NCBI GenBank assembly: GCA_003993805.1
Contig: RSEF01000004.1
Span: forward strand, 20,339,437-20,403,436
DNA: 64,000 nucleotides
Direction of reading: 5' to 3'
Source: Himantopus leucocephalus
Lineage: Eukaryota > Chordata > Aves > Charadriiformes > Recurvirostridae
Positions 12,901 through 24,000 of the stretch are shown here, in pieces; positions within the stretch are counted from its first letter, which is position 1; each line of letters starts with the position of its first letter. Below the pieces are notes generated by a model. That model was not told the DNA's origin, searched no databases, and worked only from the letters and a program-made list of their open reading frames with translations. A program made the position numbers and the translations under genes.

Positions 12901-15900
12901 CATCAGCTTCACTGAATGTTTCACATCAGGAGATGCATAACAATCAGCTGCTACTGGCATTTAACATGTATATTGCAGTAGTGTTAAGTGTTCAGCCCTG
13001 TTGTAATTACTTTGTGACGGGCACCTTGTGGGATTTTGCCATCTGTGCTTCAGTAATGCGCGATCTATGCCATTGTTTCTATTGCACTTCAACAGAGTCC
13101 TCCTAAGTCATACTCTGTTCACAAGTCCCACCAGAATCTCGCCATTTCATTTTCTACAGCCCTACATGACTTGATTGTCTTGTAAGAAGGGGGAAGAAGG
13201 TCCTGCACAAATCTGAAAACTAGAAGATCCCAAACCCAAAATCTAGTTTATTTCTACTTTTCTTAACATTTCCATGAATTCAACAGAGTTCATCTAGTAC
13301 CTGATGCTCCTGCTCTTCTCTCCAAAGCAGTTTGGCTATCGCCATGCACTCTGATAGCACCCTGTGTGCAGTAGCTAAAGACATCTTCGGTGAGAAGACT
13401 GGCAGCAAGACTTCTTGTTCAGAGATGATTTCACACCTGAAACTGGCAGCTGCTGTTACTAGTTTTAAACAGTTACCATGGGCTGCAAGGTCATGCCTGC
13501 AGCAGAAGCTGTTGGAGCAGCTGGCAAGAACAGGATGGACACAGCTACTTGTTTAGGATTTTGACTGCTGTCAAAGTCGAGGGGGACTACAGTCATGGCC
13601 ACCTTCTTCTTGGTGCCAGTAGCATGACCTGTCAAACATGGGCTTGTTCCAAGTCATTGAGGACTTAATGGGTTATAGTCAAAACCACCGGTAATGATCC
13701 AAGAGCATTTGAGTGCCTCAAAATTCATTTCCCTTGTGAGCTGCATTTCAGCATGGACACAGCATTTTCCTTAAAACTGTGATTGTGTTGTCCTTCTTTC
13801 TATGTCATAAAAAGAATTCATGTGATGAATTCCAATTATTTACTGCTAACATAAAAATGCTAAACTCCTTCTTGCAGAAAATTGTCCCATGGTGGCAGAC
13901 CAAACAGTGCATTAAGGCACTCTTGATCCTAGGTAGAGTTTTCCAAAAGTGATATTCATGGTGATGATAGTAAAGGGGGGCATCCAGTTGCTGTAGCATT
14001 TCACCCCATTGTCCCAAAAGATGCATTTCCTGCTCGACTAGTAATAAATAGAGAAAAACTCTTTGTCCCTGGTTAATGACTCCTGGCTTCCACACAAGTT
14101 CTGAGTTTATTGAGTTTGAGTTTATTGAGAATAAGTGTTCAGTGTTTATTTTCAAAGGTGGAGACATTTATCCTTTGACAACATTTTGTTGCAATGGCTT
14201 TATTTCAGTTACAGCAAATGACGGATGGAGGTGCAATCGTTTTGACAGCTTGATACTGTGGTGAAGGAAACGCAGCACAATAGCTGAATGCTGAAAAAGT
14301 GTGTTTTGACTGACTGGTAGAACACACTACAATACAGCTAATCAGGAAACAGTGTCACCATATAAACACGGCCTCACAAAGTTGCGTTTTTATGAATGAG
14401 TTGCTTTATGTGTTTTTCCACTGCTTTTCACCTTGTGTGGTAATTTACTGCTGTGTGAAGAAAATGAAAAGCATTCTTTCCAATCAGATAGCAGGACTTG
14501 CTGGTGGTGAACACGTGTTTGAGGCTCAGTCCACAGAGGCTACTTATTACAAGTCCGGGTGGGAACCCTTGGCTCTTTAGACAAGCTTTTAACTCTGCAA
14601 GTGCACAGTTTGGTCCCTGGCAGCCAAGACTATAGCTGTCACATTTACATTTACATCTGCACAATTGGCTAACACATTTGCTTAGGTGTAAGCAGCAACA
14701 TAAAAGATAAAGCAGTAGCAGGTCAGGCCTGAAGCGTTTTACTGTCAGCCATTGAGACATCTGTTGGCACAAGCTGGGATTTCAGATGAGCCAAAGGGAG
14801 TTAGGTACGTATTTTTTAAAAGGTGTTATGCTGAACTTCTCTTAGCAACATGTGCCCTCTGGTTAACATACTGATTTAGCGTTTTGCACGCGGTTAGTTC
14901 CATCTTATTCTATGCTGTGAAAGTTGCAATGTCACTGCCAAGATTTTTAGATGCCAAAGTAGATCTAAGCCAGGCCTGGAAGCATGTGTATTTGAACTAG
15001 GAGTGAACAAAAGCGTAACTTCGTGTGTGAGCTAGTTTCAGATTAAGGATTTCGCATGCTGTTATTTGCCCCAGAGGATGCTATTCAAACAGATCGGTTC
15101 TACTGTCAAAAGGTTAGCCAGATTCTTGATTGAATGATACTAGAGGCTCTGTGTTAATTAATGGTGGGAAAATGCCAGATCCTTTGATTGAAGGAAGTAG
15201 GTTGGCATGTAATTGTCTCATAGAAGATTTGAAACAATTTCATTGCATTCCCTTCATTCTGCTTCATATTTGGATAATTGTTCCTTTCATCATTGCAAAT
15301 TACATGAACAAATGTCCAGGAGGTACATCAATAGCAAAATTATAGAACAGTAAACGTACTTTGGGTGCTTATCACAAGAAGAGGAAATGTCATTATCCAC
15401 CCTGAGGAAGGGCAAGAAAACCCTTCCCCAGCATTTGACCAGTTCTTAGCCACATGCAAATTAACATTTTTAGCCTTCTGCTTTCATCTCCCTTAGAAGA
15501 GTTATCTGGTCTGGAAAACACTCCAGCTGTGCTGAGTCACAAGAAAGAGGCCCTTCAAATCATAAGCAGCTGGATTTCAGTGCATGACCGTGATGCTGAC
15601 GGGCTTGACACTCGTAGCAATTTAGGTCCTGGGAGCACAGGTGGTGCCTGTTGGCTTAGAACATGCCTTTACATGGCACAGGGAGAAGGTGATCTGCGTT
15701 AAGTTCAGAAATTGTGTTTAGCTGAGCCACTCAAAAATTGCAGTAAGAGACTTGTGTTCATTGTAGTAACAGCTTGGGCTGTCTGTCTCTCACTGTGGTT
15801 GCCGTAGAAGAAGTCTAACTGGGGTGGGGAGAGTACTGTGAGGCTGCTGTAGAGGGAAGGTAGGAGATAGTGCAGGGAAAGAGAGATGTGTCAAATAACA

Positions 15901-18900
15901 AACTGTGAAGGAACTGGTGCTTACTTAGACTCTTGGTAGTTTTTCTAGCTGGTTATTATTGCCTGTCCCTAAGCAATGGTATCCTAAGGCTGTCCATTTT
16001 CAACTGCTTTTTCAGGAGAACTCATTAGTATGTCATAGATATGTTTGCATATGGAATGAGAGATTTTTGAAAAAGTAAGGCTTGTGGTGGGAAAAAATGA
16101 GCTTCTAGGCTCTTCCGCTGCACTGGCACTTAGTAGCAGGAGCTGCTCCTTCAGGGCTGTTGTCTTCTTCAGTTAGTCCTGTGGGTAGCTAGACATTGCC
16201 CTGTACAGCAAGTTATGGTCTCCCTTGTCTGCTAAAGATCACTGTATAACTACTTGAAGAGACCAAATCTTTTGCAGGTCTCGTCTCTGCTTTTCTGAGG
16301 CGCTTCTCTTGGAACAGCATACTCCTTGTGCCCATGAAAAAAAGAGAGAATAAAAGTATTGTGTGTTCTGGGAAAGAAAATGCACCTGGATGAATGGTTT
16401 CGGAGGACTTTAGCTGATACTTGCATAAACAAATGCAGCCAAAGCTGTCCCAGCCTGTTCATGGGGTGAAATCCTGGAACAGCAAGTAAAGGCAAAGAAA
16501 CCCCTTAGTGTGCTGCAGTGTCAGACCTAGTATCTTGCAAAGGTAGGTCTGTCTGTGTGACTGTGGGGACTGTAGCTTTGGGGAACTAGTATCATCCTTG
16601 TTCTAGGTTCTTCACCATGTAAGTATTGCTGCTCAGAGCAGCCCAGGGGCCTGGCATGTTCCAAGGGGTCTGAAAAAACAGTAGACAGCTCTATCTCAGC
16701 TCTTTCTGTGAGAGTTTGATGAGGTATGTTCATATTTCTCTGCAGAATTACTGCTGTGCCTTTAATAATAGGAAGAGTGTTTGCAGTGCATTTAGTTGTT
16801 TTAAACTAAAGTGGTTTTGTGGGAGGTGAAGTAAGAGTTAGATGAGAACACATAATACTCTTAGCTTTATTAAAGACATGTTGATACAGTAACAGTGTTA
16901 ACTCTTTGTTCTGCTTCCCCTTCTAGCAAGGCTGGAAGTCAGAGTGCCACACATCTATAAAACTGTTCTGAGAATTAAGGAAACTTCTCTTAGAGGAACG
17001 AGCATTTGCATAAAGGGTTTTTGTGGACTTCTGTAAAGTACAGAGATCACAAAAGATTAGGATCCCTTATAGCTGAGTATCTTTTACTGCCTTACTGTTT
17101 AAGAAGGGCCAAGAGTGAATTTCAGAAGGTGAATAAGTGATTTGATGTCTAACCTCTAAAATAAGAATGACTTTTGTTTTCTGTAAACACATATGACATT
17201 GAAGATCCAGCAGTTCATTGCCTTCTCGACTCAAAATCCCTTTGGGCCATTTCAGTTCCTACATAAAGAGCTCTGGCAGGCTGCCAGTTCATTATAATGA
17301 TTACTGTCCAAGAACAATATGGCAAAATATAACCATTTAAAATGTGACACGCAGGAGCACATTTAGAAAACACTTGAAGATTGCAAGTGAAGCTAAGGCA
17401 AACAGGGGCAAGCCCTGGTCAGATTGGGTTGCAAGGACTGTGGGTGGGAATGAGGTATGAAAAGAACATTAAGCAAGGCAAGCCTGAGCACACGGGCACA
17501 GCATAGATGCAGCTACCCCAGCAAGTTTTCTCCATGTCCTATAATGTGCACACTACACGCTACAATGTGTACAATTTAGTACCAGAGGTGAAAAATAATA
17601 ATACAAGAGAAACCTAAAGGTAGCAAGAAAAGCCTGAAAAACTAAGGAAAAAAGCTAAGAAAACAGTGTTGGTATACCTGAAAGTGAAATTCTGTTGAGG
17701 CTCTTCACAGAGTACAAGGGACCACACTCAATTGGAATGCGGGGGTTTGGGCTTTTTCATCCCTCTTCCCCCCCCCCCATCAAATTTCCACCCAAAACAA
17801 AATTTGCCTGGTATATCAAATGGTTTAGACTTGTATTCTCAAGCTGGTCTCTTTCTCCATTTCAGCCTTTGCTCATTAGGTCTTGTGTGTGCGCTGAGCT
17901 TTAAACACATCATAATGTCTCCTGAAGGAGTCCTGTAAAGGGTTGGTGAGAGTGCTGCTCGTTCCAGACAAAGGGCTTGATTCTGTTAGCATTGGGGTTA
18001 AATCCCCAAACCCCTTTGCAGCCACCGTGACCTTTCTGCTCCCTCGAGCACATGTTTTCCAGCAGGCCCATGTGGAAGCTGCAGCAAATAGCTGCATGCC
18101 TCTGGCATTCGCTGTTCTCTTCTCTCTGCGCTGAGCATCTGGGATACTCCTGCATTAAGATACAGGCTAATGTGTTACCTGCCTAAGAAGTCTGAATTGT
18201 GCACTTCCTAGGCCAAAATGCATTTCCTAGAGATTTTTGGCTCATTGTTTTAAAAAGCTACTGATCTCAGCTGCACGGGGGCAGTTAAGAACACTGTTAA
18301 ATTTTTAATACCTTGGTAGTACTTCCTTTTCCTGCCTCCTTCCAGCAGGTGATCTGAGGAAGTCTGCCTAGATAGTATGAAAACCAATAAAGAAACCAAA
18401 CCAAGATTGCAGAAAAGCAATATTCTCAGGTTGTGACTCGAGTGATGATGTTCCCCCTCAGCAGATGCCAGGGCCAGACAACATTACCTCTAATTTTCTG
18501 TGATGAGTTGAGAGAAAATGGCAAGCAATACCTGTGAAGAAGTCCTTCTTATGGCTGGCAGTTTACTAATGTAATTCTAGTGGAGTGGCTTTTGCTTGGT
18601 GCTAACTTATTATTTAATGACAGGGGTTTTTCACGTGAGGATTTAGAGTATAAGAAAAGCAGAGCTTTTGTACATGTTGAACAGAAAAATGTCAGTACCA
18701 AAAATATACTCTCACTTTCATGTTCCCCTTTACCAAATGTTCTGGCTATCAGCATATTGCGGCTTCCTGGAGAGTGTGCTTTTTTCCTGCAGTGTTGGGA
18801 ATGAACTTTGCTATAAGCAGGTGTAACCTTCAGGTGAGAAACTTATTGTTTGAATTAGGATGGGATTTGTGGAGAAGCTGGAGAATTAGTTACCCATCTC

Positions 18901-20952
18901 CCCTTGAATGCAATGGGATTTTATGAGGAAGAGCATCTCAAAAGCTTTTAGCAATTTAAAAGCATCCATTGCTTAAAAAATCATCAGTGGAATGTCTTCC
19001 AAAGTCCCTTGGGTTTGATGCCCAAAACTCCTACTTAGAAGTTTTCAGCTTTGGTTAGGATTGAAATTCCTTAAAACGCAAGTAGTTAGGCTGTACTTAC
19101 ACATGTGAGTTTGGCAGTACTTTCTTCTTATTCTCTAATGACATTCAGATGACTTAGGTGCATTAGCACAGCAAATTAATTATTTGTTTCTGCCAGAAAT
19201 TTTCTACTCACTGGCTAATCCCCAAATAGTGTGATTGTACAGGTAGCCCTTTTGTTGCTTCTGGGTCAATCTTATGACTTTGCATTGGATGAGCATTTTT
19301 GAACTGCTGAATTCTTGTCAACAGAATTTCCCATTTATCTTTCATTCTGAGCTCTGCTTGTGGTTTTAGTCTTAATAAAATGCTGTTTAAATCACTTTGG
19401 AGATTCCTGTGTTGCCCTTGTGGGTAAACTGTGCAAGGAGTTCTTACAAACACACATAATTTTGATCTGAAATGTTGGCTGCTGACTTGTTACTGAAATG
19501 CCGATTTTGTGATAAGCAAAGCATAGCTGTAGCATCAGTGGAAGGAACTCCATTTTCATTAATATGGAACTGGGGAAATGGATTATGCTGATAATTGCTT
19601 CTTAAGGAGTTTAAAATAATAGTGTCAAATGTAAAGCAAAATACAACAGGTATTTCTTTAATACAGTTTGTCATTTTCTGTAGATGTGGATGTAAACATG
19701 TTTTGTATGTTGACGATTTTTTTTTTGTAGTAGTAGAATAATTCAGCTACCTCCATTTTAACGCAGTTGGCATTTGATAACATGTGACTGCTGCACTTCT
19801 GCTTCAGCTACTCAACGAGCTTGTTTTAAAGCCCTAGGGAAGGTGTGTTGAACCACTGACTCATGCTGAAGCTGACTGGGGGAGAGATGGCCTCCCAGCC
19901 CACCAATGGCTCAGGCTGAACTGAACATAGGGCAGGAGCTTGCAGAGCTCCAGCTGCCTCTGCTTGGTTCAGGGAGATCTGCTCTCCTAGCCACGGGCAA
20001 CTTTCAGCTTGAGCTACAAAACCACTGGGTAGACTTGTTTCCTATCAACTCAGTAAGTGCTGAGGCTTCTGAGGAGATCAGGTAATTTTGCCATGGTCGT
20101 GTATTGAAAAGTGCAAATTCATTTTACAAACTCAGATCAAATAATTTCAGGTGATGTATTTCAACTGGAAAATTTTGAAATGTTTAATTTTATGTGGTGT
20201 AAGATTCTGTATTTTATTAAAAACAGTTCTCCCCATCTCCAGGAAGACTCAGACATTTATTTCAAGCTAGCCCCAGCTTACAAAACCTATTTGCATAGTC
20301 TGGCACTAAGCTCTCAAACCGGGTCACAAAGCCTGTGTCTGTAGCTGTGCTTTTCAGTAGTAGTATTATCTGTGACCGTCTGTCCTAGTGGCTGGAGCAG
20401 TCTGGGGTAATGTAGGACCAGGCTGGGGTAATGTTTCCTGCTCTCAGGTGCAGATACTTCTGTATAGCAGAAGGGAAGGTCCCCATTCGGGCTTTGAGAA
20501 GAGGGTCCAGGTGTCCCACCTGGTTTGGTGGGAGTGTAAGCTAGGTGTGAAGCTGCTGGGGTTCGTCAGACAAAATTATGTGGAAGTTTTCTTTGAGTGT
20601 CTAAATGCTGTTTTGGGCGAGCATAAAGACATGCTGGGACTGGTCACGCTGAAATAGATTTGATTGGCATTTCAAAATAAGTGTGTTAACTTTGCAAGGT
20701 GAGGATCTAAAATGCTTAATCTAGTTATTGTATGTAGATGAAAAGTAAGAAATTGAGTTTGTTTTGCTGCTTTGTATTAAAAATATGATTCTTGGAATAG
20801 CTCATTTGTGTTGAATCAGTGGGCCACCACAGCCACTAGGAAAGCAGTAACACATTGGCAGTGTAACAGTGGTATTATGTAATAAATGTTTACATGCCAT
20901 CAAGTGTACAAACATTTAGATTGCTTACATGACAGAGCTTTTCTTTTGCAGC

Positions 20953-20998
20953 CATTGGTCTCAATCTTTCCATTACATTTTCTCATTTTCTTTTCTAG
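20953..20998 (+). promoter_or_regulatory. IL1RAPL2: 3' splice site and polypyrimidine tract of the IL1RAPL2 exon
   Basis: A T/C-rich run ending in ttttcttttctag precedes the exon, with the invariant AG at 20997-20998. No AG dinucleotide occurs between the weaker upstream AG at 20950-20951 and this one, as expected of an AG exclusion zone. A further AG at 21009-21010 makes a tandem acceptor 12 bases downstream. The branch point cannot be fixed by eye. Confidence 0.8.
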
Positions 20999-21073
20999 CT
21001 TTACTTACAGACAAACCTCCAAAGCCATTGTTCCCCATGGAGAACCAGCCAACTGTTATAGATGTCCAGCTGG
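20999..21073 (+). CDS. IL1RAPL2: IL1RAPL2 internal mini-exon (Ig2-Ig3 junction)
   Basis: IL1RAPL2 is a single-pass neuronal receptor of the interleukin-1 receptor family, with three extracellular Ig domains, one membrane helix and a cytoplasmic TIR domain; its paralogue IL1RAPL1 organises synapses. Seen directly: a pyrimidine tract and AG at 20997-20998, a 75-base open segment, then donor GTAAGT from 21074. The exon starts with the last two bases of a codon and ends with the first base of a glycine codon (phase 1-1). Read from the first full codon it gives LLTDKPPKPLFPMENQ, followed by PTVIDVQL. This matches my recollection of human IL1RAPL2 at about residues 237-262, where Ig2 ends and the first strand of Ig3 begins. 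IL1RAPL1 instead has an LLYPMESK-type sequence here, which is why I assign paralogue 2. The one difference I recall from human is Thr for Ser after QP. Neighbouring exons are outside the window. Too short to carry a catalytic motif; identification rests on the peptide match plus exact splice phase. Confidence 0.87.
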
Positions 21074-21079
21074 GTAAGT
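21074..21079 (+). promoter_or_regulatory. IL1RAPL2: 5' splice site of the IL1RAPL2 exon
   Basis: The exon ends CTGG and is followed by GTAAGT, the full consensus for pairing with U1 snRNA at intron positions +1 to +6. The split codon G|GN needs a G at the exon end, in agreement with the glycine present here in IL1RAPL proteins. Confidence 0.85.
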
Positions 21080-24000
21080 CCCCTTCTGGGAATAATAGAT
21101 CCTAAACTTCCACTCTGATAGCAGATGGGAAAAATTGAAAGTGGTAAGAAAGGTTTAGTGGTACTGTTATTACATGCAAATCAATTTGCAGCTTCTCATT
21201 TATAACTGTAGAATTTACTGCCATGGCAATTTAAGGGAACGAACTTGTGTAATATCAGGGGATGGCAGTACTAATTGGTTACATTGGGTATTAAACATAA
21301 AGCGCTGCTGCTCTTTTCAATATATGATTGATATAGTATATGGCTACACTGGTGCTGTATTGATCGGTTGATGTTCACCCTATCTAAGACAAATATTCTC
21401 ATAAACGAAATGCTGATTCCTTTACAAGTTAACATAAAACAGTGCATTTTCAGGTTGGTCTGAATGCTTACCAGAAAGGGCTTTTGACTAAAATGCTTGT
21501 ATGCTTTTCTCACTCCTGTTATATATTCTTCTGTGAATGCACATCTCCGAATCTCAGCTGGCAGCCTGTATTTTCTTTCATGTGGAGAAACTGATGTTAG
21601 AGAGTTCTGCTAACTTTGGGGAACTGTGGGGCATCTTGGTGCTGAAAGAACGGATCGGCTTTGAAGTTCCAGCATTTTTTTCAGTGGCTTGAAAATAGAT
21701 TTCTAATTTTGAGAGATGGAATTGGAGTTGCTGTTGAGGACTGTGGTGTCATGAGCTTAAATTACAAGACGTGTTGCAGATGTGGATTATTCACTCTGTG
21801 CTGAAGCTATGGCATTTTCTTTCTTGAGCTTGACTCTCTTCTTCCTTTTATATCAAAGCTCGCTCGGATTCAGTGGTGGAATGTTGTTTAAAGGCAAGCG
21901 GGGTCAGAATGAAACATTTTAAGTGGGCTGATAACATTGTGATGAAGCTGTTTGTTTTTGTGAAACCCTACAGGGTCCTACTTGGCGAGTATAAAGGCAC
22001 ATCCTTGTCCTTAAACCAGGTGTCTGACAATTTCAGTGAAGCACTTAAGGTGTTATAAAGTATTTAAAAATGAGGTTTGAATTCTTGAATGTGGTTGTTG
22101 AATCGTGGCGAGAATAGGAATCGTCTGTGACCTTAAGATTAGCTTTCTCTCATATACCTGAATTGACTGAGGAGTCTAAGGGCTTGCACGGGGAAGAGAG
22201 CAGTGGATCTGGGAAGCAGCCAGTGCCAGATGAATTCTGCAGATAGGTTCCCCTCCACAGGACTCGCGTGTCTGTAGCTGAGCAGAAATTGGCCCTAAAA
22301 GGGGAAAACACAAAATGGGTCTGAAGCCGTAGTCAAAAGCCCACCAGAATTAACAGCAAAACACAGTCATCTAAGTTTGGATCAGTCCAAAAGGCTGAAT
22401 TCAGTCTCCTGGTTCAGCTTCTTAAAAGTCAACTTTCTAATGATTTCCTTTGGGAGCAAACTGTCCCTGCATACATCTGTGTAATAAAAGCACTCAGAGT
22501 ACACATCTTTGTTTTCTGCATTTTTATTCCATCTTCATTTTCTCTTCCAAGTTCTCCTGTTCCATCAGGACTCTGTTGTTTTTGCATTGAATTTCTTCCT
22601 TTTCCTGCATGAAAACATTTTGTTCTGACTAATTAAAAAGAGGTTTGATTAAAAAAAAAGAAAACAAACAAACCCCCTCCTCTCCATGGAGATATGCCTC
22701 AGTAATAGGGTTTTGGAATATCTCTGGAGGGAAATATAAATTTTGCATCTTTATGTGCTGGAATGTAATCTATTGGTTGTCCCCTGAGATCAGGGAATTT
22801 ACATATGGTGCTTTTTTTCTGATATGTTAATGTGTTTGGTTATTGCCACTGAAACTTATTCATATTATGTGTGAAAGATTCGTGCTTATGAAAGAACCTG
22901 AACTTAGTTCTTTAACATACAATGAAGTTCATTGATTTCCCTCTTGATTTTAAATGGCAAATAGATAGAGCTAGAAAATTCTCAGGGAGCACCTTGGTCT
23001 TGTGGAGGCCACCTGCAGCTTTGGGCTGGGAGGCTGTGCTGACCTCTGCAATATGCTGCAGACCCTCACTATGTACTGGAGATTTGCAGGAAAGCGAATC
23101 ATTTGATTGCAGCAAAGTAACGGAGGAGAAAGTTGTATGTAAGGTCATCTGCTGGAATACTTTTTTGAAATCTTGTTAAGCTCCTAGGAGTTTTGAACAA
23201 GTGACATTCTTCAGTATTTTATTAGAAATCAAAGCAAAATTTCTGTGTTTTACATGGCCTTTAGCCCGTGGAGTCAAATCACCCAATGTGCCTGCTTTTC
23301 CAGTGGTTGTACAAGTATGAACATGCCACTACACTACAAAAGAAATTGAGTTTAATCCATCTACTTGTTCTGCAGAGATTATTTTAGATTTCTATTGGAA
23401 AACTAATCTTTAAAGAAATAGCTGTCTTTGCTCTATAAGCAGAGGAGATTAATAATTATTTACTGTCTTTATCCTTAATGATTAGCACAATGCAATGCAA
23501 AATCTTCCTAGAACTCTAGACAGTGGTCTAACGATTTAGCAGCTTATTTGACCTGATTGCAGACTTCAGTATTCACCTTTTTGCTTTCAGCTTTTATAAG
23601 GAGATTCAAATGAAAATAGGTGTGCACAATTCATATTGACAGTGGATAAAAGAGTTCCTTCAGGCTTCAAACATGTCCCAGAGCCTGCCTTGTCCTTCTT
23701 AAGGAACATGAATGTGCTTCTTCCTTTTTCTGTTTTCGTTTGGAATGAGACAGAGATCAAAACAAACTCTGTCAAGGTTAGAGACAAGCAGAAACTGGAA
23801 TTTGCTTCTTTCTTGTTTTCTGCATTTGCTTGTGCTGGAGAAACAAAGCCAGAGAGGAGGGTTGACAGGAGGACAAAAGCGCATCCCAGAGGAGTAGAGA
23901 AATAGTCCAAAACAATTTCACTGTCTCAGATGCTTTACCAGGTCAGATAATCACTTTGTCTCTGGGCCTGCCTAGAAAATAATGACAGAAATTTGGTTTT

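Larger units (their letters stand above)
1..20998 (+). other. IL1RAPL2: IL1RAPL2 intron upstream of the exon (partial)
   Basis: About 21 kb of AT-rich, CpG-poor sequence with no coding exon I could recognise. I looked for the preceding IL1RAPL2 exon, which should encode the Ig2 segment around NYTCELKYEG, and did not see it, so the intron continues beyond the left edge. Contents: single N bases at 5554, 8547 and 9857, a low-complexity polypyrimidine block near 9.83-9.95 kb, a possible old palindromic repeat fragment near 6.56 kb, and short palindromes near 2.74 and 8.33 kb. Open frames of 60-136 codons are scattered on both strands, overlap each other and look like chance. The rest holds nothing I can identify. 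Confidence 0.75.

Noticed and set aside
13332..13700. Stretch that looks gene-like (moderate GC, 74-codon frame), considered as a processed pseudogene
   Set aside because: I tried all + strand frames against well-known housekeeping proteins from memory and could not find a consistent match.
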